From Sediminitomix flava (GTDB lineage: Bacteria > Bacteroidota > Bacteroidia > Cytophagales > Flammeovirgaceae): a stretch of DNA of 64,000 nt. The stretch lies in NCBI RefSeq assembly GCF_003149185.1, contig NZ_QGDO01000004.1:62001-126000 (forward strand). The letters run 5' to 3'. The translations under genes were made by a program, and so were the position numbers. This document shows positions 16,987 to 27,134 of the stretch, in pieces. Positions within the stretch are counted from its first letter, which is position 1; each line of letters begins with the position of its first letter. The notes beneath the pieces were generated by a model. That model was not told the DNA's origin, did not search any database, and saw only the letters and a program-made list of their open reading frames with translations.

Positions 16987-19900
16987 TTAGAATGTTACAT
17001 TAGCTCCAATTGATAGAACTCTACTTTGAGGATATCTACCGTAATCAACTCCTTGATTAAGTGTACCACCACTTCCAGTTCCTAGTCCACCAACTTCTGG
17101 GTCTAGTCCTGTGTATTTAGTGATTGTAAACAAGTTTTGGCCTGAGAAGTAAAGTCTTAGGTTCTTAACTCCCTTTATTGCATTTTCTGGGAACGTATAC
17201 CCAATCTGCATGTTTTTCAATCTTAGGTAAGACCCGTCTTCTACATAAAAATCAGAAGGTCTCAAGTTTTGCTCAACTGTAGCAGAGTTTAAGCCAAATA
17301 ATTCATTGCTTCCATTTTGCGCAGTCCAATGATCCTTATAGTCATTTGTAAGGGCATAATTCTTATGCGTTGCATAGTTGTAGTACTTGAAAGCATTAAA
17401 CAAATCACCACCTTGTACACCTTGGAAGAAGAATGTTGCATCCCATCTTTTATAGCTCATTCCCAAGTTGATACCATAGAATAAATCTGGGTTAGGGTTA
17501 CCTATAAGCGTTCTATCATCTCCATTGATCACACCATCCGCTTCATCAGGGATACCATCGCCATTTGTATCTACAGTCAATTGATCTTTAAATTTAAAAT
17601 CTCCAGCTCCTACACCTTCTCCAGCTTGCGCACTATTATCTGCTTCTTCTTGAGATTGGAATACTCCTTCAACTTCATAACCAAAGAATTGACCAACGGC
17701 TCCTCCTGCTTCAGTTCTTGTAACATCTGTATTGATTAGTGCTACATACCCTGCCGTAATTGGATTGTCAGAACCTAATTCGATTACTTCATTTTTGATT
17801 GAAGAAAGATTCACATTTACAGAGTATTTGAAGTCAGAACCAATTTGTCCTTTGTAACCTAGGTCGATCTCGAATCCTTTATTCTCAATGATACCAGCAT
17901 TTGTGTAAGGGTCAGATACATATCCCGAATAAGATGGGATTGGAACTCTTACCAACATATCATTTGTCGTCTTCACGAAATAGTCAGCAGTTAAAGTAAG
18001 CTTATCATCCAAGAAACCTACGTCGATACCAATATTTGAAGACTCAACTTCTTCCCATTTGATATTTGGATTGGCCAAAGTAACAGGAGCTGCTCCTGGT
18101 TGCTCTGATCCTCCAATTACATAACTATACTCCAATAGTCTCTCAGATGCTTGTACTGTAGCCGTATAAGAGTATGGCGTAATATTCGCATTACCAACAA
18201 TACCCCAACCTGCACGTACTTTCAATGTACTTACCAATTCTTTTGGTAAGAAATCCATATAAGACTCATTTCTTAGTTTCCAAGCCAAGGCTGCCGATGG
18301 GAAAGTACCATAACGGTTATTTGGTCCAAAAACTGAAGATCCATCACGACGGAAAGATGCAGTCAATAAATAACGATCATCAAAACTATAATTCAAACGT
18401 CCTAAATACGAAGACATTTTCACTTCAGTACCAGAGTTAAAAGCCTCAGTACTTTCCAAATCAGTTGATGCGTTCAAATATTGAAGCTCTTCAATATCTC
18501 CAGGTAAATTATTTCTACTTGCAGACATAAACTCATATACATCACTTTGAGATGTCACACCAGCTAATAGTGCTAAACTATGTTTCCCAATTGCTTTCGT
18601 ATAGGTTAGTGTATTCTCAAGTAACCATTCATTTGTATTTGAATACCTTTTAGACAGGCTATTCGTTACTAGCTCATCATTACCTAAATACTTATATGCA
18701 GGCAAGTATGTCTTAGATTTTCCGTTTGAAAGAGAGTTACTCAAAGATGATTTAAATATTAAACCTTTGATTGGCTCAATTGTCAAATACGCATTAGAGT
18801 TCAAAATCAAAGATGAAGTTTCACGAACCTCTCTTTCCATTGCTGCTACAGGGTTTCTTTGGTCAGAATAAGGAGTTGACGCCCATTCTCCGTTATATTT
18901 TACAGGAGTCAAAGGGTCAATACGCTGAGCTGCAACTAAAACACCATTAAAGTAATCTGTTTTAAGCCCATTTTGAGATGAGTTTGCCAAAGCAACATTT
19001 ACTCCAGCCTTTATTCTTGAACTCAAAGTATAATTTGACTTAAAACGAGCATTGATTCGCTCATAGTCTGTATTATTAATAATACCTTCGTTCTCAAAAT
19101 ACCCAACACTAAACAATGTACTTACTGTCTCTGAAGACTTCGATAAGTTCACATTAGCCTTATATATAACTCCAGTTCTTGTTACAGCATCGAACCAATC
19201 AGTTGTTTTTGAAGGATCGATGAAATCAAAGCTTGTATCAAGAGCTGGATAGTTTGTAGTACCTGTAAACGTATTTGCATTAGACTGCGCCGTATTATAA
19301 GCTGACAAATAGTCTTGAGAATTCATCAAGTTTGGTTGACTCCAAGCATTCTGTATACCTGACTGTAAATCAACATTTACTTGTAAGTCTGAAGAAGTAC
19401 CTGATTTAGTTGTCACCAAAACAACACCATTCGCACCTCTAGAACCATAAATAGCAGTTGCTGAAGCATCTTTTAGAACCTCCATACTCTCTATATCAGC
19501 ATCATTGATATGAGATATATTATCCATAAAAATACCATCTACTACATATAAAGGCTCAGAGTTATTTACAGTACCTGTACCACGAACACGAACCGACAAA
19601 CCAGTTCCTGGCTGACCTGATACCTGAGTCACTTGTACACCTGACGCTCTACCTTGAAGCATAGCGGCTGCGTTTCCTACAGCTTGTCCTTGAAGATCTG
19701 ATGCTTTAACACTAGATACTGCTCCAGTCAAGTCACTTTTCTTCTGAACACCATAACCAATGACTACAACTTCTTCTAGTTGTTCTACATCAATCTGTAA
19801 AACAATATCAAATTTTGTTTGATTGCCTACTGAAATTTCTTGATCTACATATCCAACAGCTGAAATAGCTAATACAGGATTTGTAACATCAGAAGGAATT

Positions 19901-20082
19901 AAGAGCTTAAAAGTACCATCAATACCTACAGTTGTACCTACAGATGTTCCTTTAAGTAAAATATTTGCGCCAATTACAACTTCATTTTCAGAATCAGTGA
20001 TCGAACCTGAGATGAAACGTTCTTGGGCCCATACTCCACTGCTTACGAGCAATAGCAGTAATGAGATAAAAAATGCCCTCAT
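16987..20082 (-). CDS. SusC/RagA family TonB-linked outer-membrane transporter (pair 2)
   Basis: The 1031-residue protein has a signal peptide (MRAFFISLLLLLVSSGVWAQ), a regulatory-like beta domain (ISGSITDSENEVVIGANILLKGTSVGT), a plug (EEVVVIGYGVQKKSDLTGAVSSV; YVVDGIFM; EVLKDASATAIYGSRGANGV) and a large barrel ending GANVTF. A DTNGDGIPDEADGVINGDD calcium-type loop near residue 840 is common in SusC proteins. It is the first gene of its operon, followed 14 bp later by SusD 2. The upstream region contains the shared 28-bp element. Confidence 0.95.
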   Translation of the reverse strand: MRAFFISLLLLLVSSGVWAQERFISGSITDSENEVVIGANILLKGTSVGTTVGIDGTFKLLIPSDVTNPVLAISAVGYVDQEISVGNQTKFDIVLQIDVEQLEEVVVIGYGVQKKSDLTGAVSSVKASDLQGQAVGNAAAMLQGRASGVQVTQVSGQPGTGLSVRVRGTGTVNNSEPLYVVDGIFMDNISHINDADIESMEVLKDASATAIYGSRGANGVVLVTTKSGTSSDLQVNVDLQSGIQNAWSQPNLMNSQDYLSAYNTAQSNANTFTGTTNYPALDTSFDFIDPSKTTDWFDAVTRTGVIYKANVNLSKSSETVSTLFSVGYFENEGIINNTDYERINARFKSNYTLSSRIKAGVNVALANSSQNGLKTDYFNGVLVAAQRIDPLTPVKYNGEWASTPYSDQRNPVAAMEREVRETSSLILNSNAYLTIEPIKGLIFKSSLSNSLSNGKSKTYLPAYKYLGNDELVTNSLSKRYSNTNEWLLENTLTYTKAIGKHSLALLAGVTSQSDVYEFMSASRNNLPGDIEELQYLNASTDLESTEAFNSGTEVKMSSYLGRLNYSFDDRYLLTASFRRDGSSVFGPNNRYGTFPSAALAWKLRNESYMDFLPKELVSTLKVRAGWGIVGNANITPYSYTATVQASERLLEYSYVIGGSEQPGAAPVTLANPNIKWEEVESSNIGIDVGFLDDKLTLTADYFVKTTNDMLVRVPIPSYSGYVSDPYTNAGIIENKGFEIDLGYKGQIGSDFKYSVNVNLSSIKNEVIELGSDNPITAGYVALINTDVTRTEAGGAVGQFFGYEVEGVFQSQEEADNSAQAGEGVGAGDFKFKDQLTVDTNGDGIPDEADGVINGDDRTLIGNPNPDLFYGINLGMSYKRWDATFFFQGVQGGDLFNAFKYYNYATHKNYALTNDYKDHWTAQNGSNELFGLNSATVEQNLRPSDFYVEDGSYLRLKNMQIGYTFPENAIKGVKNLRLYFSGQNLFTITKYTGLDPEVGGLGTGSGGTLNQGVDYGRYPQSRVLSIGANVTF

Positions 20083-20168
20083 GTTAATTTTTGGAATTAA
20101 GTGAAAAACTATATAAAGTATTATGCGTTGTTACAAATTCAATTTTGTTAATAAGTGTAAGTATAACC

Positions 20169-20196
20169 TCCCTGTTTTCAGTGATTATAGAATATC
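20169..20196 (-). promoter_or_regulatory. 28-bp element shared by the two Sus transcription units, copy 2
   Basis: Same element as 15221-15248 (26 of 28 identical), about 90 bp before the SusC 2 start. On its downstream side a second match, TTAACAAAATT on the minus strand, also recurs in both copies. Confidence 0.5.
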
Positions 20197-20243
20197 CCCT
20201 ACTTTCAGTTAACCACCTAACATTCTGCATTTAAAACAAAAAA

Positions 20244-20272
20244 ATGCCTTGAAGGTAAAACCCTCAAGGCAT
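20244..20272 (-). terminator. Terminator of the BadF-type kinase gene
   Basis: ATGCCTTGAAGG and CCCTCAAGGCAT pair (one mismatch), ending in a T run on the minus strand (A run 20238-20244). Confidence 0.75.
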
Positions 20273-20344
20273 CCAATAATCCCATACAATTAATTAATTA
20301 CTCACTATAAGTTTGTCTACAATATACTTACTAAACACTCTGAT

Positions 20345-21190
20345 TTAGTCTCTATGAAATGCAGTCAAATCTTGAATAGGGCTTTTTGAAACATAGACTA
20401 GTTCAACCCCTTTTTGATTTGCAACACTTTCTAATATCTCTCTAAAATGGTAAGCTACAGAACCTACACATTTTACTTTCATATCTTTAATTTCCTCTTG
20501 ATAACTAAGTATGTAGTATTCTACAAACTTCTCAAAATTGTCTTCCAGTATTGCTCGGCATAACTCATCATCTTTCCATTCTACTAGAAATGGCAGAAAA
20601 GAAGCTAAAAAGCGGTTAGGAAAACGACCTCCATAGATACGCTCCATTAACTGCACATGCGTAAACTGATAGCGGTCATAAAATGCTTGCACCAACTCTT
20701 TGGAAAACTTTCTCAAAAGAATTGCCGAGATAAATTCACGACCAATCACAGCTCCGCTTCCCCAATCAGCTAGCACATAACCGAGAGATGGCACGTTATC
20801 TATAATTTTACTCCCATCATAAACACAAGAGTTTGCTCCTGTCCCTAAGATACAAGCGATACCTTTTTCTCCTTGAAATAAACTTCTTGCTGCACCAAGC
20901 ATATCACTTGCTACTTCTATTGAGTCTACCTCAGGAATTGCTTGACTAATTGCACTCTGTACAAAGTCTTGCTTTTCTTTTAGTCCACAGCCTGCTCCGT
21001 AAAAATGTACGGACGAGATCTGTCTCCCGTGATTTATATTATTTGATACTCCTTCAATTATACGCTCAACGATCTCCTGTTGGTTTAAAAAATAAGGATT
21101 GAGTCCCACTGTCTGAAATTGATCACTTCCATCATCCCCTAATAAAATCCAGTCTGTCTTCGTCGAGCCACTATCTGCGATTAGCTTCAT
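20345..21190 (-). CDS. BadF/BadG/BcrA/BcrD-family kinase, N-acetylglucosamine kinase-like
   Basis: The protein has 281 residues when started at the ATG at 21190, which places the phosphate-1 motif DSGSTKTDW at residues 6-14 as in the family. An upstream in-frame ATG (21247) adds 19 unrelated residues. Further ASKHA-fold motifs are LGTGANSC (about 115-122) and LADWGSGAVIGREFI (about 140-154). ATP-dependent sugar kinases of this type phosphorylate N-acetylglucosamine and related amino sugars in the cytosol. Position next to the two Sus units suggests, but does not prove, that the imported ligand contains an amino sugar. Confidence 0.8.
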   Translation of the reverse strand: MKLIADSGSTKTDWILLGDDGSDQFQTVGLNPYFLNQQEIVERIIEGVSNNINHGRQISSVHFYGAGCGLKEKQDFVQSAISQAIPEVDSIEVASDMLGAARSLFQGEKGIACILGTGANSCVYDGSKIIDNVPSLGYVLADWGSGAVIGREFISAILLRKFSKELVQAFYDRYQFTHVQLMERIYGGRFPNRFLASFLPFLVEWKDDELCRAILEDNFEKFVEYYILSYQEEIKDMKVKCVGSVAYHFREILESVANQKGVELVYVSKSPIQDLTAFHRD

Positions 21191-21338
21191 ATAACTCTTT
21201 GATTTACGGTTATAGTAATTTAATGATGCGCCACATTCTTTCTCCAAACGTATTAACCGCTTAATACAAAAGAGCTTATTTTTAAAAATTATTTTATCAC
21301 TGAAAAAAGGGATTTAAGAATATCCCCTCATTTCACTT

Positions 21339-21977
21339 CTAACTAATAATTCCTTTTCTAAAAGCTATATTTACTAGTTCAGCTGTATTTCTTGCCTGCA
21401 ATTTCAAGAGTAAATTCTTTCGATGAGTCTCTACTGTATTTTTAGTGATAAACAAACGATCTGCAATTTCATTCGTTGTAAACCCACTTGCTATTTCTTT
21501 CAATACATCTACTTCTCTATCCGACAAGGTTTCTGTCATCAGAGCCATTTTAGAGCGTTTCAGATAAGTAGATAATAATACATCCGAAGCTTCTTTTGAC
21601 AGATAGTTATCATCATTGATTACCGTATGTATCGCCTCAATCAACTCCTCCTTCTCTGTATTTTTAAGCACATAGCCATGAGCACCTTTCTTCATCATAT
21701 TTGCAATGAATCGCTTCTCATTATGCATAGAGAGTGCTATGATCTTTGTGTTTGGTTTTAACTTTAAGATTTGTTCAGTTGCTTCAATCCCATCCATCTC
21801 AGGCATATTCACATCCATGATTAAGATATCTACTTCATTTCCTTTTACGAAATTGACCGCTTCAATTCCATTAAAGGCTTCCCCTACTATCTCAATAGAT
21901 TCTTCTCCTTCTAGAAGAGAGCGAATTCCTTGGATAAACATTTTATGATCGTCAACAATTAGTAGTTTTGTTTTCAT
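21339..21977 (-). CDS. NarL/FixJ-type response regulator with LuxR HTH
   Basis: The 212-residue protein has a receiver domain (1-120) with D9, D10, phospho-acceptor D55 (VDILIMDVNMPEMDG) and K106, followed by a LuxR-type helix-turn-helix (about 150-205: LSDREVDVLKEIASGFTTNEIADRLFITKNTVETHRKNLLLKL). It binds DNA when phosphorylated. It is encoded 45 bp downstream of the large histidine kinase on the same strand, so the pair forms one two-component system. Targets are unknown; the neighbouring Sus units are candidates. Confidence 0.93.
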   Translation of the reverse strand: MKTKLLIVDDHKMFIQGIRSLLEGEESIEIVGEAFNGIEAVNFVKGNEVDILIMDVNMPEMDGIEATEQILKLKPNTKIIALSMHNEKRFIANMMKKGAHGYVLKNTEKEELIEAIHTVINDDNYLSKEASDVLLSTYLKRSKMALMTETLSDREVDVLKEIASGFTTNEIADRLFITKNTVETHRKNLLLKLQARNTAELVNIAFRKGIIS

Positions 21978-22022
21978 GGTTCAGTGAATTTAATCGGTTT
22001 TCAACTTTGTTATTAGTATTGT

Positions 22023-25000
22023 TTATTTGGTTACCAGCGGAATTTCTATGATAAAACTACTCCCTTTTCCAAGAATACTTTCTACATGGAAATTCCCTTT
22101 AAGCATTTCTACTCTAAAATTAATATTCTCAAATCCCATTCCTTTTTGCACATTTTCATAATCAAAGCCTATTCCATCATCTTCTATAATCATGTTTAGG
22201 TCAGATGCGTGTGCAGTAAACTGAATCAAGATGCTTTCAGCCTTGGCATATTTGATGATATTCTGAAGGATTTCTTGACAAATACGATAGAGGTTTACTC
22301 TATCATCTACATCCAAAAAAGTATCATCTCCCCAAATCGATAATGAGATATCTAAATTGGTAGATGTATTCAAAGTTTCTACAAGATCTTGTAAAGCTGC
22401 TAAAAAGCCAAACCTTTTAAGAACTGGAGGCATCATATGATGTGAAATCTGACGTACTTCTCCTACAGTCTTATCCAAAAGACTAATTACTTTTGAGCCA
22501 TCATCTTGTCTTTCCTCGGGTAAAGCCTCCATGGTATGCTGCAAGCTCATTCTAGTAGCAGAGAGTAAACCTCCTACGCTATCGTGTAAATCTTGGGCTA
22601 TACGAAGACGCTCTTTTTCTTGCGCTTGAATTACTCTTGCCATATACTCAGACTTTTGAGTATCCATCAACTTGTGTAATTCATCTTTCTCTATAATCTG
22701 CTTATTTAATTCTTTATTGACGTTCAATAAACTTGTATGAATAAGAGCGTTACTTAGCGAAAGAACAGCTTGTCTCGTAAAACCTTCAAATGCACTTACT
22801 ACAGATTCACGGAAGACATTTGTCTCAAAGGTATTTTCAAAATATGCAATCAATACATTCCCATCAATCGTTCTTGCAGGAATACAACTTAGCGATTTCA
22901 CCATCGGACGCTGATTGTTTTTAAGCGTCTCATAACTAGCAAAAACACTTCTATTTGTCCGAATACTGTATTGTAATGCCGTAATATCGAAATCTTCTTT
23001 TTGTAAAGGTCTCTTCTTACCAAAAGTTTGAATCGAAAAGTCTAAAAGATTGGCTCGCCCTAATTCATAGGTTGCTCCATTCTTTTGAAGTAAAATCGAA
23101 ATTCGATCTGCTGCAGCCGAATTCATACTGAGCAACAATAAGTTTTGCAAAACTTGATCAAGGTCTAGACCAACAATCAATCTTGACTGAAACAGAATCG
23201 ATAAGTTCTCGGGAGGAAATATATCCCTATCTTCATTCAGAAAATTATATTGTTGTCTAAAAAATTGAACGACAGCAACAGCTCCCCACCTCTCGTAAAA
23301 GTTTAATGTCTCTTTATAGTAAGCCTTCGCTTCATCGAGCTTCTGTTCTTCAAGTGCTTTACGCATCAGAAATGTTGTGATCAGCACTTGCTCTACTGGC
23401 TGATCAATTTCTTTCCAAATATTCTCAATGTACGGCAATTCATCTGCTTCGCTTCTGTCCGTTACCCATTCAAGCACGGTCTTCATAAGGCAGTAGCGTA
23501 TCTTAAACATATTTGGATTGAAGGCTGTCCATTTCTTATAATGTTCCAAAGCCTTATGCAATCGCAGAAGCAATTCTACCCTATTTTCTCCTTTTCTGTA
23601 TAAGTAACTTACCGCCATAAACTCATAGAAAATGACTTCGGGGTAAAGAGGAGAACTGAGGTGCAGAACAGCTCTTCCAATGGCTAACTCAAAGAATTCG
23701 GCTGCTCTATGATATTCACCTAATAAAAATGCTGCTTTCCCTTCGGCATAATTTCTATAGAAATTCTCTTCCTCACTATAGGAGTTCACCAAATTAGGAA
23801 CTTCACTTTTCAAGAGAGAAATATCTGTCTTTTTACCTTTAAGAAAAGCAATAAGTGCTATGTGACAATCTAGAATATAAGAGGTGAAACTTTCACTTTT
23901 TGCCTGTAGAAGTTCTTTACTTTTCCTCTCTAAAATATCCAGATTTTCCCCCATCAGGAAATGGATATTGAAATGATGTGTTTGAAGAATAAACTTCCCA
24001 TACAAATCACCATTTTCTTTGTAATTCTCTATTCCTCGCTCTAAGAAAGGTAATGCCGTATGAAAATTCTTTTTCCAGAAATGAATATAAAAAGCATACA
24101 CCCCCATCACTCTTGTGTGTAAGGTGTTACTTCCTATTTTCTGATTGAGGTAAATACCCGTTTCTCCAATCTGAAAGCCCATCTCCATTTTATCAGGCTC
24201 AGCCATCAGCAAACGACCATAGGTCACGAGTGCTAACGATGTGTATTTAGAAAATTCACTTTGAAGACCAATTCTAAGAATTTTCAAACTCTGCCACTTC
24301 ATCAGATCATTAGAAGCATAATTCAGAGAAATACCCCCTATATAAAGAATCTCTAAAATACTATGCTCTCTAGGAGTCATTTTACGACTTTCCGTATGCT
24401 GATTGAGCAAACGTTCATGAATTCTGACCGGTAAGTTTTTCTCATCTTGTTTGAGTTTTTCTTTTAGTGTACCGAGGTTTTCTTCAATTTTGACACCCAA
24501 CTCCAACAAAGCATATTTTACCAACTCCTTCGCCTTCTGCAAACGACCGATATGGGTATTGATCGATATCTTTTCCCTAAAAATTCGGATACGCTGATGA
24601 AGTGTATGGCTATGTTCAAAGAGATTATCTAAAAGTTGATCTGCAAGTTCATAATTCCCTAAGTAATACTCACAAATAGCTTTTTGAAGAACTATATCGA
24701 ATTGAAATTCCTTTTTGGAGTCACGGCTTAATTCACCTAACAACTCTATGGCTAGGTTATAATAATCAATTGCGGTTTGGTACTCTTGGTTCTGTTTAGA
24801 CTTTTCTGCAATGACACACTGATACTGAATCACCTCAATCAGATCATTTTCATTTGTCAAATTCGCAGAAGCCTTTCCCAAGTAACGTACCGCTAAAGTA
24901 AGGTCTTGAAAGTTTTCTTTCTTTTTATATTTCGAGATGTAGTATTGCCCTAATCTGTAAGCCATTCCAAAATATGCTTCAGGCTCTATTTTAGAACTAA

Positions 25001-26147
25001 AAAACTCGGCTATAGACAGTTCTTTAAAAAGAATCTGATTTTTGTCTTTCTTGATGATTTGGAGTTGTAACCAATCCCCCAAACAATCTTCGATTTCCTC
25101 TGTAGGAATATCATCTAAAATCCCTCGAATATCTTTCAAACTAACCGTCTTACGTAAAGTAAGAGCTGTCATTAGTAATCTATCTTGTTCAGAGAGTGAA
25201 TTCCAAATCAAATCCCACTGCTCTTCCTTGTATTTTTTTTCAATGAGTGAATGAAATGAAAGGCTATCTGCATGCCATACGCCATCTTCTAACCAAATAC
25301 CATTTCCGACCTGCAGGTTATGAACAACAGAAACTAAAGCATGTAAATTTCCTTTTGATTCTTCGAAGATCAGACGACTGAGTTTTTTCCCACAATAGCC
25401 TTCTTTTAGCTCATCTTGAATGATTTGCTCTGAAACTTCTTCACTAAGTGGCTCAATAGAAACTAAGGGAATTTCGGAATTTTCAAAAGTCAGATCAGAG
25501 GTAAATATTCTGAATTCTGAAAACTCATCGCCTCCGTGAGTATCATAGACAAGTGCAATAAATAATGGAAAATCTTTCAACTCTTTTAGCAAGTACCTCA
25601 ACAGATACAAACTTGATTGATCCATATATTGGACATCTTCAAAGAATAAGAAAATTGGACCATTGATATAACTTAGAATGAGTTTACACATTTCTAAAAA
25701 GAGATATGGTAAACGGTTTTCTAGAAGTACTTGAATCGTTTTTTTCTTCTGAAGAGGAGCATTTTCTACCAATAGACTTAACTCAGGAATGTATTCTTCA
25801 AGAATAAAAAAGCCTAATCCTATGGTTTCAAAAAGTTGGTCAGAAAGATGTTGTCTTTCATTTTGATCTAGTTGTACTACGAGGTCATTGATTGCTGAAG
25901 CAATGATTTCTCGAAAAGGATAATACGGAACATTGTAATATTCGGCACTACAAACACTCACATATTTGGAGGTGTAACTGATATGCTCAAAGAAGCGATT
26001 CAGTAAGTCTGTCTTTCCACTTCCTACTTCGCCTTCTAGCAATATTGTTTTGAGTCGTCTTGATTCTTCATCAAGAAAAGAATCATAATACGACTTCAAT
26101 AAATCTAACTCCTCACTTCTATAAAAATTTGTAGGTAATACCTCCAT
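22023..26147 (-). CDS. Large soluble histidine kinase with AAA ATPase, TPR and GAF-like domains
   Basis: The protein has 1374 residues and no membrane helix. An AAA_16/MalT-like ATPase occupies about 5-330, with Walker A at 39-47 (GEVGSGKTD) and a Walker B-like FLFFEDVQ near 170. A long TPR-type helical region follows (about 390-990), then a GAF-like region (about 1005-1150). The HisKA_3 dimerisation helix holds H1188 (RLRIAQDLHDSVGG), and a HATPase_c domain has N box N1296 and G box DDGIGFD (about 1323-1329). This is a NarX-type kinase core behind a STAND-like sensor front. It likely integrates a cytosolic signal and phosphorylates the response regulator at 21339. No kinase domain of the Ser/Thr type is present, unlike some related giant kinases. 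Confidence 0.9.
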   Translation of the reverse strand: MEVLPTNFYRSEELDLLKSYYDSFLDEESRRLKTILLEGEVGSGKTDLLNRFFEHISYTSKYVSVCSAEYYNVPYYPFREIIASAINDLVVQLDQNERQHLSDQLFETIGLGFFILEEYIPELSLLVENAPLQKKKTIQVLLENRLPYLFLEMCKLILSYINGPIFLFFEDVQYMDQSSLYLLRYLLKELKDFPLFIALVYDTHGGDEFSEFRIFTSDLTFENSEIPLVSIEPLSEEVSEQIIQDELKEGYCGKKLSRLIFEESKGNLHALVSVVHNLQVGNGIWLEDGVWHADSLSFHSLIEKKYKEEQWDLIWNSLSEQDRLLMTALTLRKTVSLKDIRGILDDIPTEEIEDCLGDWLQLQIIKKDKNQILFKELSIAEFFSSKIEPEAYFGMAYRLGQYYISKYKKKENFQDLTLAVRYLGKASANLTNENDLIEVIQYQCVIAEKSKQNQEYQTAIDYYNLAIELLGELSRDSKKEFQFDIVLQKAICEYYLGNYELADQLLDNLFEHSHTLHQRIRIFREKISINTHIGRLQKAKELVKYALLELGVKIEENLGTLKEKLKQDEKNLPVRIHERLLNQHTESRKMTPREHSILEILYIGGISLNYASNDLMKWQSLKILRIGLQSEFSKYTSLALVTYGRLLMAEPDKMEMGFQIGETGIYLNQKIGSNTLHTRVMGVYAFYIHFWKKNFHTALPFLERGIENYKENGDLYGKFILQTHHFNIHFLMGENLDILERKSKELLQAKSESFTSYILDCHIALIAFLKGKKTDISLLKSEVPNLVNSYSEEENFYRNYAEGKAAFLLGEYHRAAEFFELAIGRAVLHLSSPLYPEVIFYEFMAVSYLYRKGENRVELLLRLHKALEHYKKWTAFNPNMFKIRYCLMKTVLEWVTDRSEADELPYIENIWKEIDQPVEQVLITTFLMRKALEEQKLDEAKAYYKETLNFYERWGAVAVVQFFRQQYNFLNEDRDIFPPENLSILFQSRLIVGLDLDQVLQNLLLLSMNSAAADRISILLQKNGATYELGRANLLDFSIQTFGKKRPLQKEDFDITALQYSIRTNRSVFASYETLKNNQRPMVKSLSCIPARTIDGNVLIAYFENTFETNVFRESVVSAFEGFTRQAVLSLSNALIHTSLLNVNKELNKQIIEKDELHKLMDTQKSEYMARVIQAQEKERLRIAQDLHDSVGGLLSATRMSLQHTMEALPEERQDDGSKVISLLDKTVGEVRQISHHMMPPVLKRFGFLAALQDLVETLNTSTNLDISLSIWGDDTFLDVDDRVNLYRICQEILQNIIKYAKAESILIQFTAHASDLNMIIEDDGIGFDYENVQKGMGFENINFRVEMLKGNFHVESILGKGSSFIIEIPLVTK

Positions 26148-26371
26148 GAGCTAAAAAAAATAAACCCTTCCACTAAATCTTTTAACTATGATCTCGAAAA
26201 ATTAATAAAAAAATAACTTATCCGTGAAATTTTAACTTTACAATAATTAACAACATGGTGCACTCTTTAAAAAGTTATCTGTAGACGCGATAATCAATGA
26301 TTTTGCAGCAACAAAAAATGAGTATAGATATAAAAAATGCCATAAAACTATGATGTTATATGACGTATAAA

Positions 26372-26983
26372 CTATTCAGAAACGAGTTTCCAATTATCTT
26401 CTTTCCAGATATAATTAAATACAGTATCTGGTTGTTCTTGAGTAGAATACACATATTCAACTTTAGAAAGTGAATCACAACCTGTAGTAGGCGTACATTC
26501 CATTTCAGAGGTTGAAATCAATTTCCCCTCAAGATTATAACGATGATATTTTTCATTTTTGACTATAAGAATTCCTTTTGCCCCTTCTTTACTTTCATAA
26601 ATCAGCTGTTGCTTATCATCGTATTTCTTTTCTAGGATTGAAGCTTTTACCCAACGTCCTTTTTTAAATAGAAAATTTACTTTTCTGATGGTATTTCCTT
26701 GTTCGTCATAATAAAGACTATCCAATTGAAAATCCGATAGACCTTGTTCTTTGGTAAGACCTGTCAGTAATTTGACTCTTAGGTCATTGTTATAATTGTA
26801 ATATTTGGTGAGTACAGCTACTGCTCTACCATCGCTTTTGTTTACCTTTTTTATGGTCTGTTTGACCAATGTTTTTTCTTCCTCTACCAATTCATACTCA
26901 TTATCTGTCACGATTTTGTAGGCTTGTTTTGTACAAGCGAACCCTATACACATACAGATAAATAGATACAGATTTGCTTTCAT
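26372..26983 (-). CDS. Hypothetical lipoprotein with repeated YD-like strands
   Basis: The 203-residue protein has lipobox GFAC (C17). The body is made of short beta strands with recurring pattern Y-D-x-x-G/Q (LYYDEQGNTIRKVNFLF; KYDDKQQLIYESKEG; HRYNLEGKLISTSEM), resembling the strand repeats of RHS/YD-type or MORN-like lipoproteins. No catalytic motif is seen. It lies between the histidine kinase and the pullulanase on the same strand, but with a 151-bp gap containing the pullulanase terminator, so it is transcribed separately. Function is not recognised. Confidence 0.55.
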   Translation of the reverse strand: MKANLYLFICMCIGFACTKQAYKIVTDNEYELVEEEKTLVKQTIKKVNKSDGRAVAVLTKYYNYNNDLRVKLLTGLTKEQGLSDFQLDSLYYDEQGNTIRKVNFLFKKGRWVKASILEKKYDDKQQLIYESKEGAKGILIVKNEKYHRYNLEGKLISTSEMECTPTTGCDSLSKVEYVYSTQEQPDTVFNYIWKEDNWKLVSE

Positions 26984-27087
26984 AGGCTGAGATATTTAGA
27001 ACCTAAATTAACCTATTCATTCCTTATTTCATACTTTAAAAAATCTAAGTTTAATACTTCCCTTTATAGCTATAAGTCTCTAAAAAT

Positions 27088-27120
27088 GAAAAGCCCTAAG
27101 CTTTTGATAAACTTAGGGCT
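27088..27120 (-). terminator. Terminator of the pullulanase gene
   Basis: AGCCCTAAG and CTTAGGGCT pair around an 11-base loop, with a T run on the minus strand (27088-27092). Confidence 0.8.
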
Positions 27121-27134
27121 GATACATTATTTTC

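Noticed and set aside
9508-20082. A complete polysaccharide utilisation locus
   Set aside because: No glycoside hydrolase, lyase or sulfatase is next to the Sus pairs, and the pullulanase genes are in separate units, so the locus can only be called two Sus transport units.
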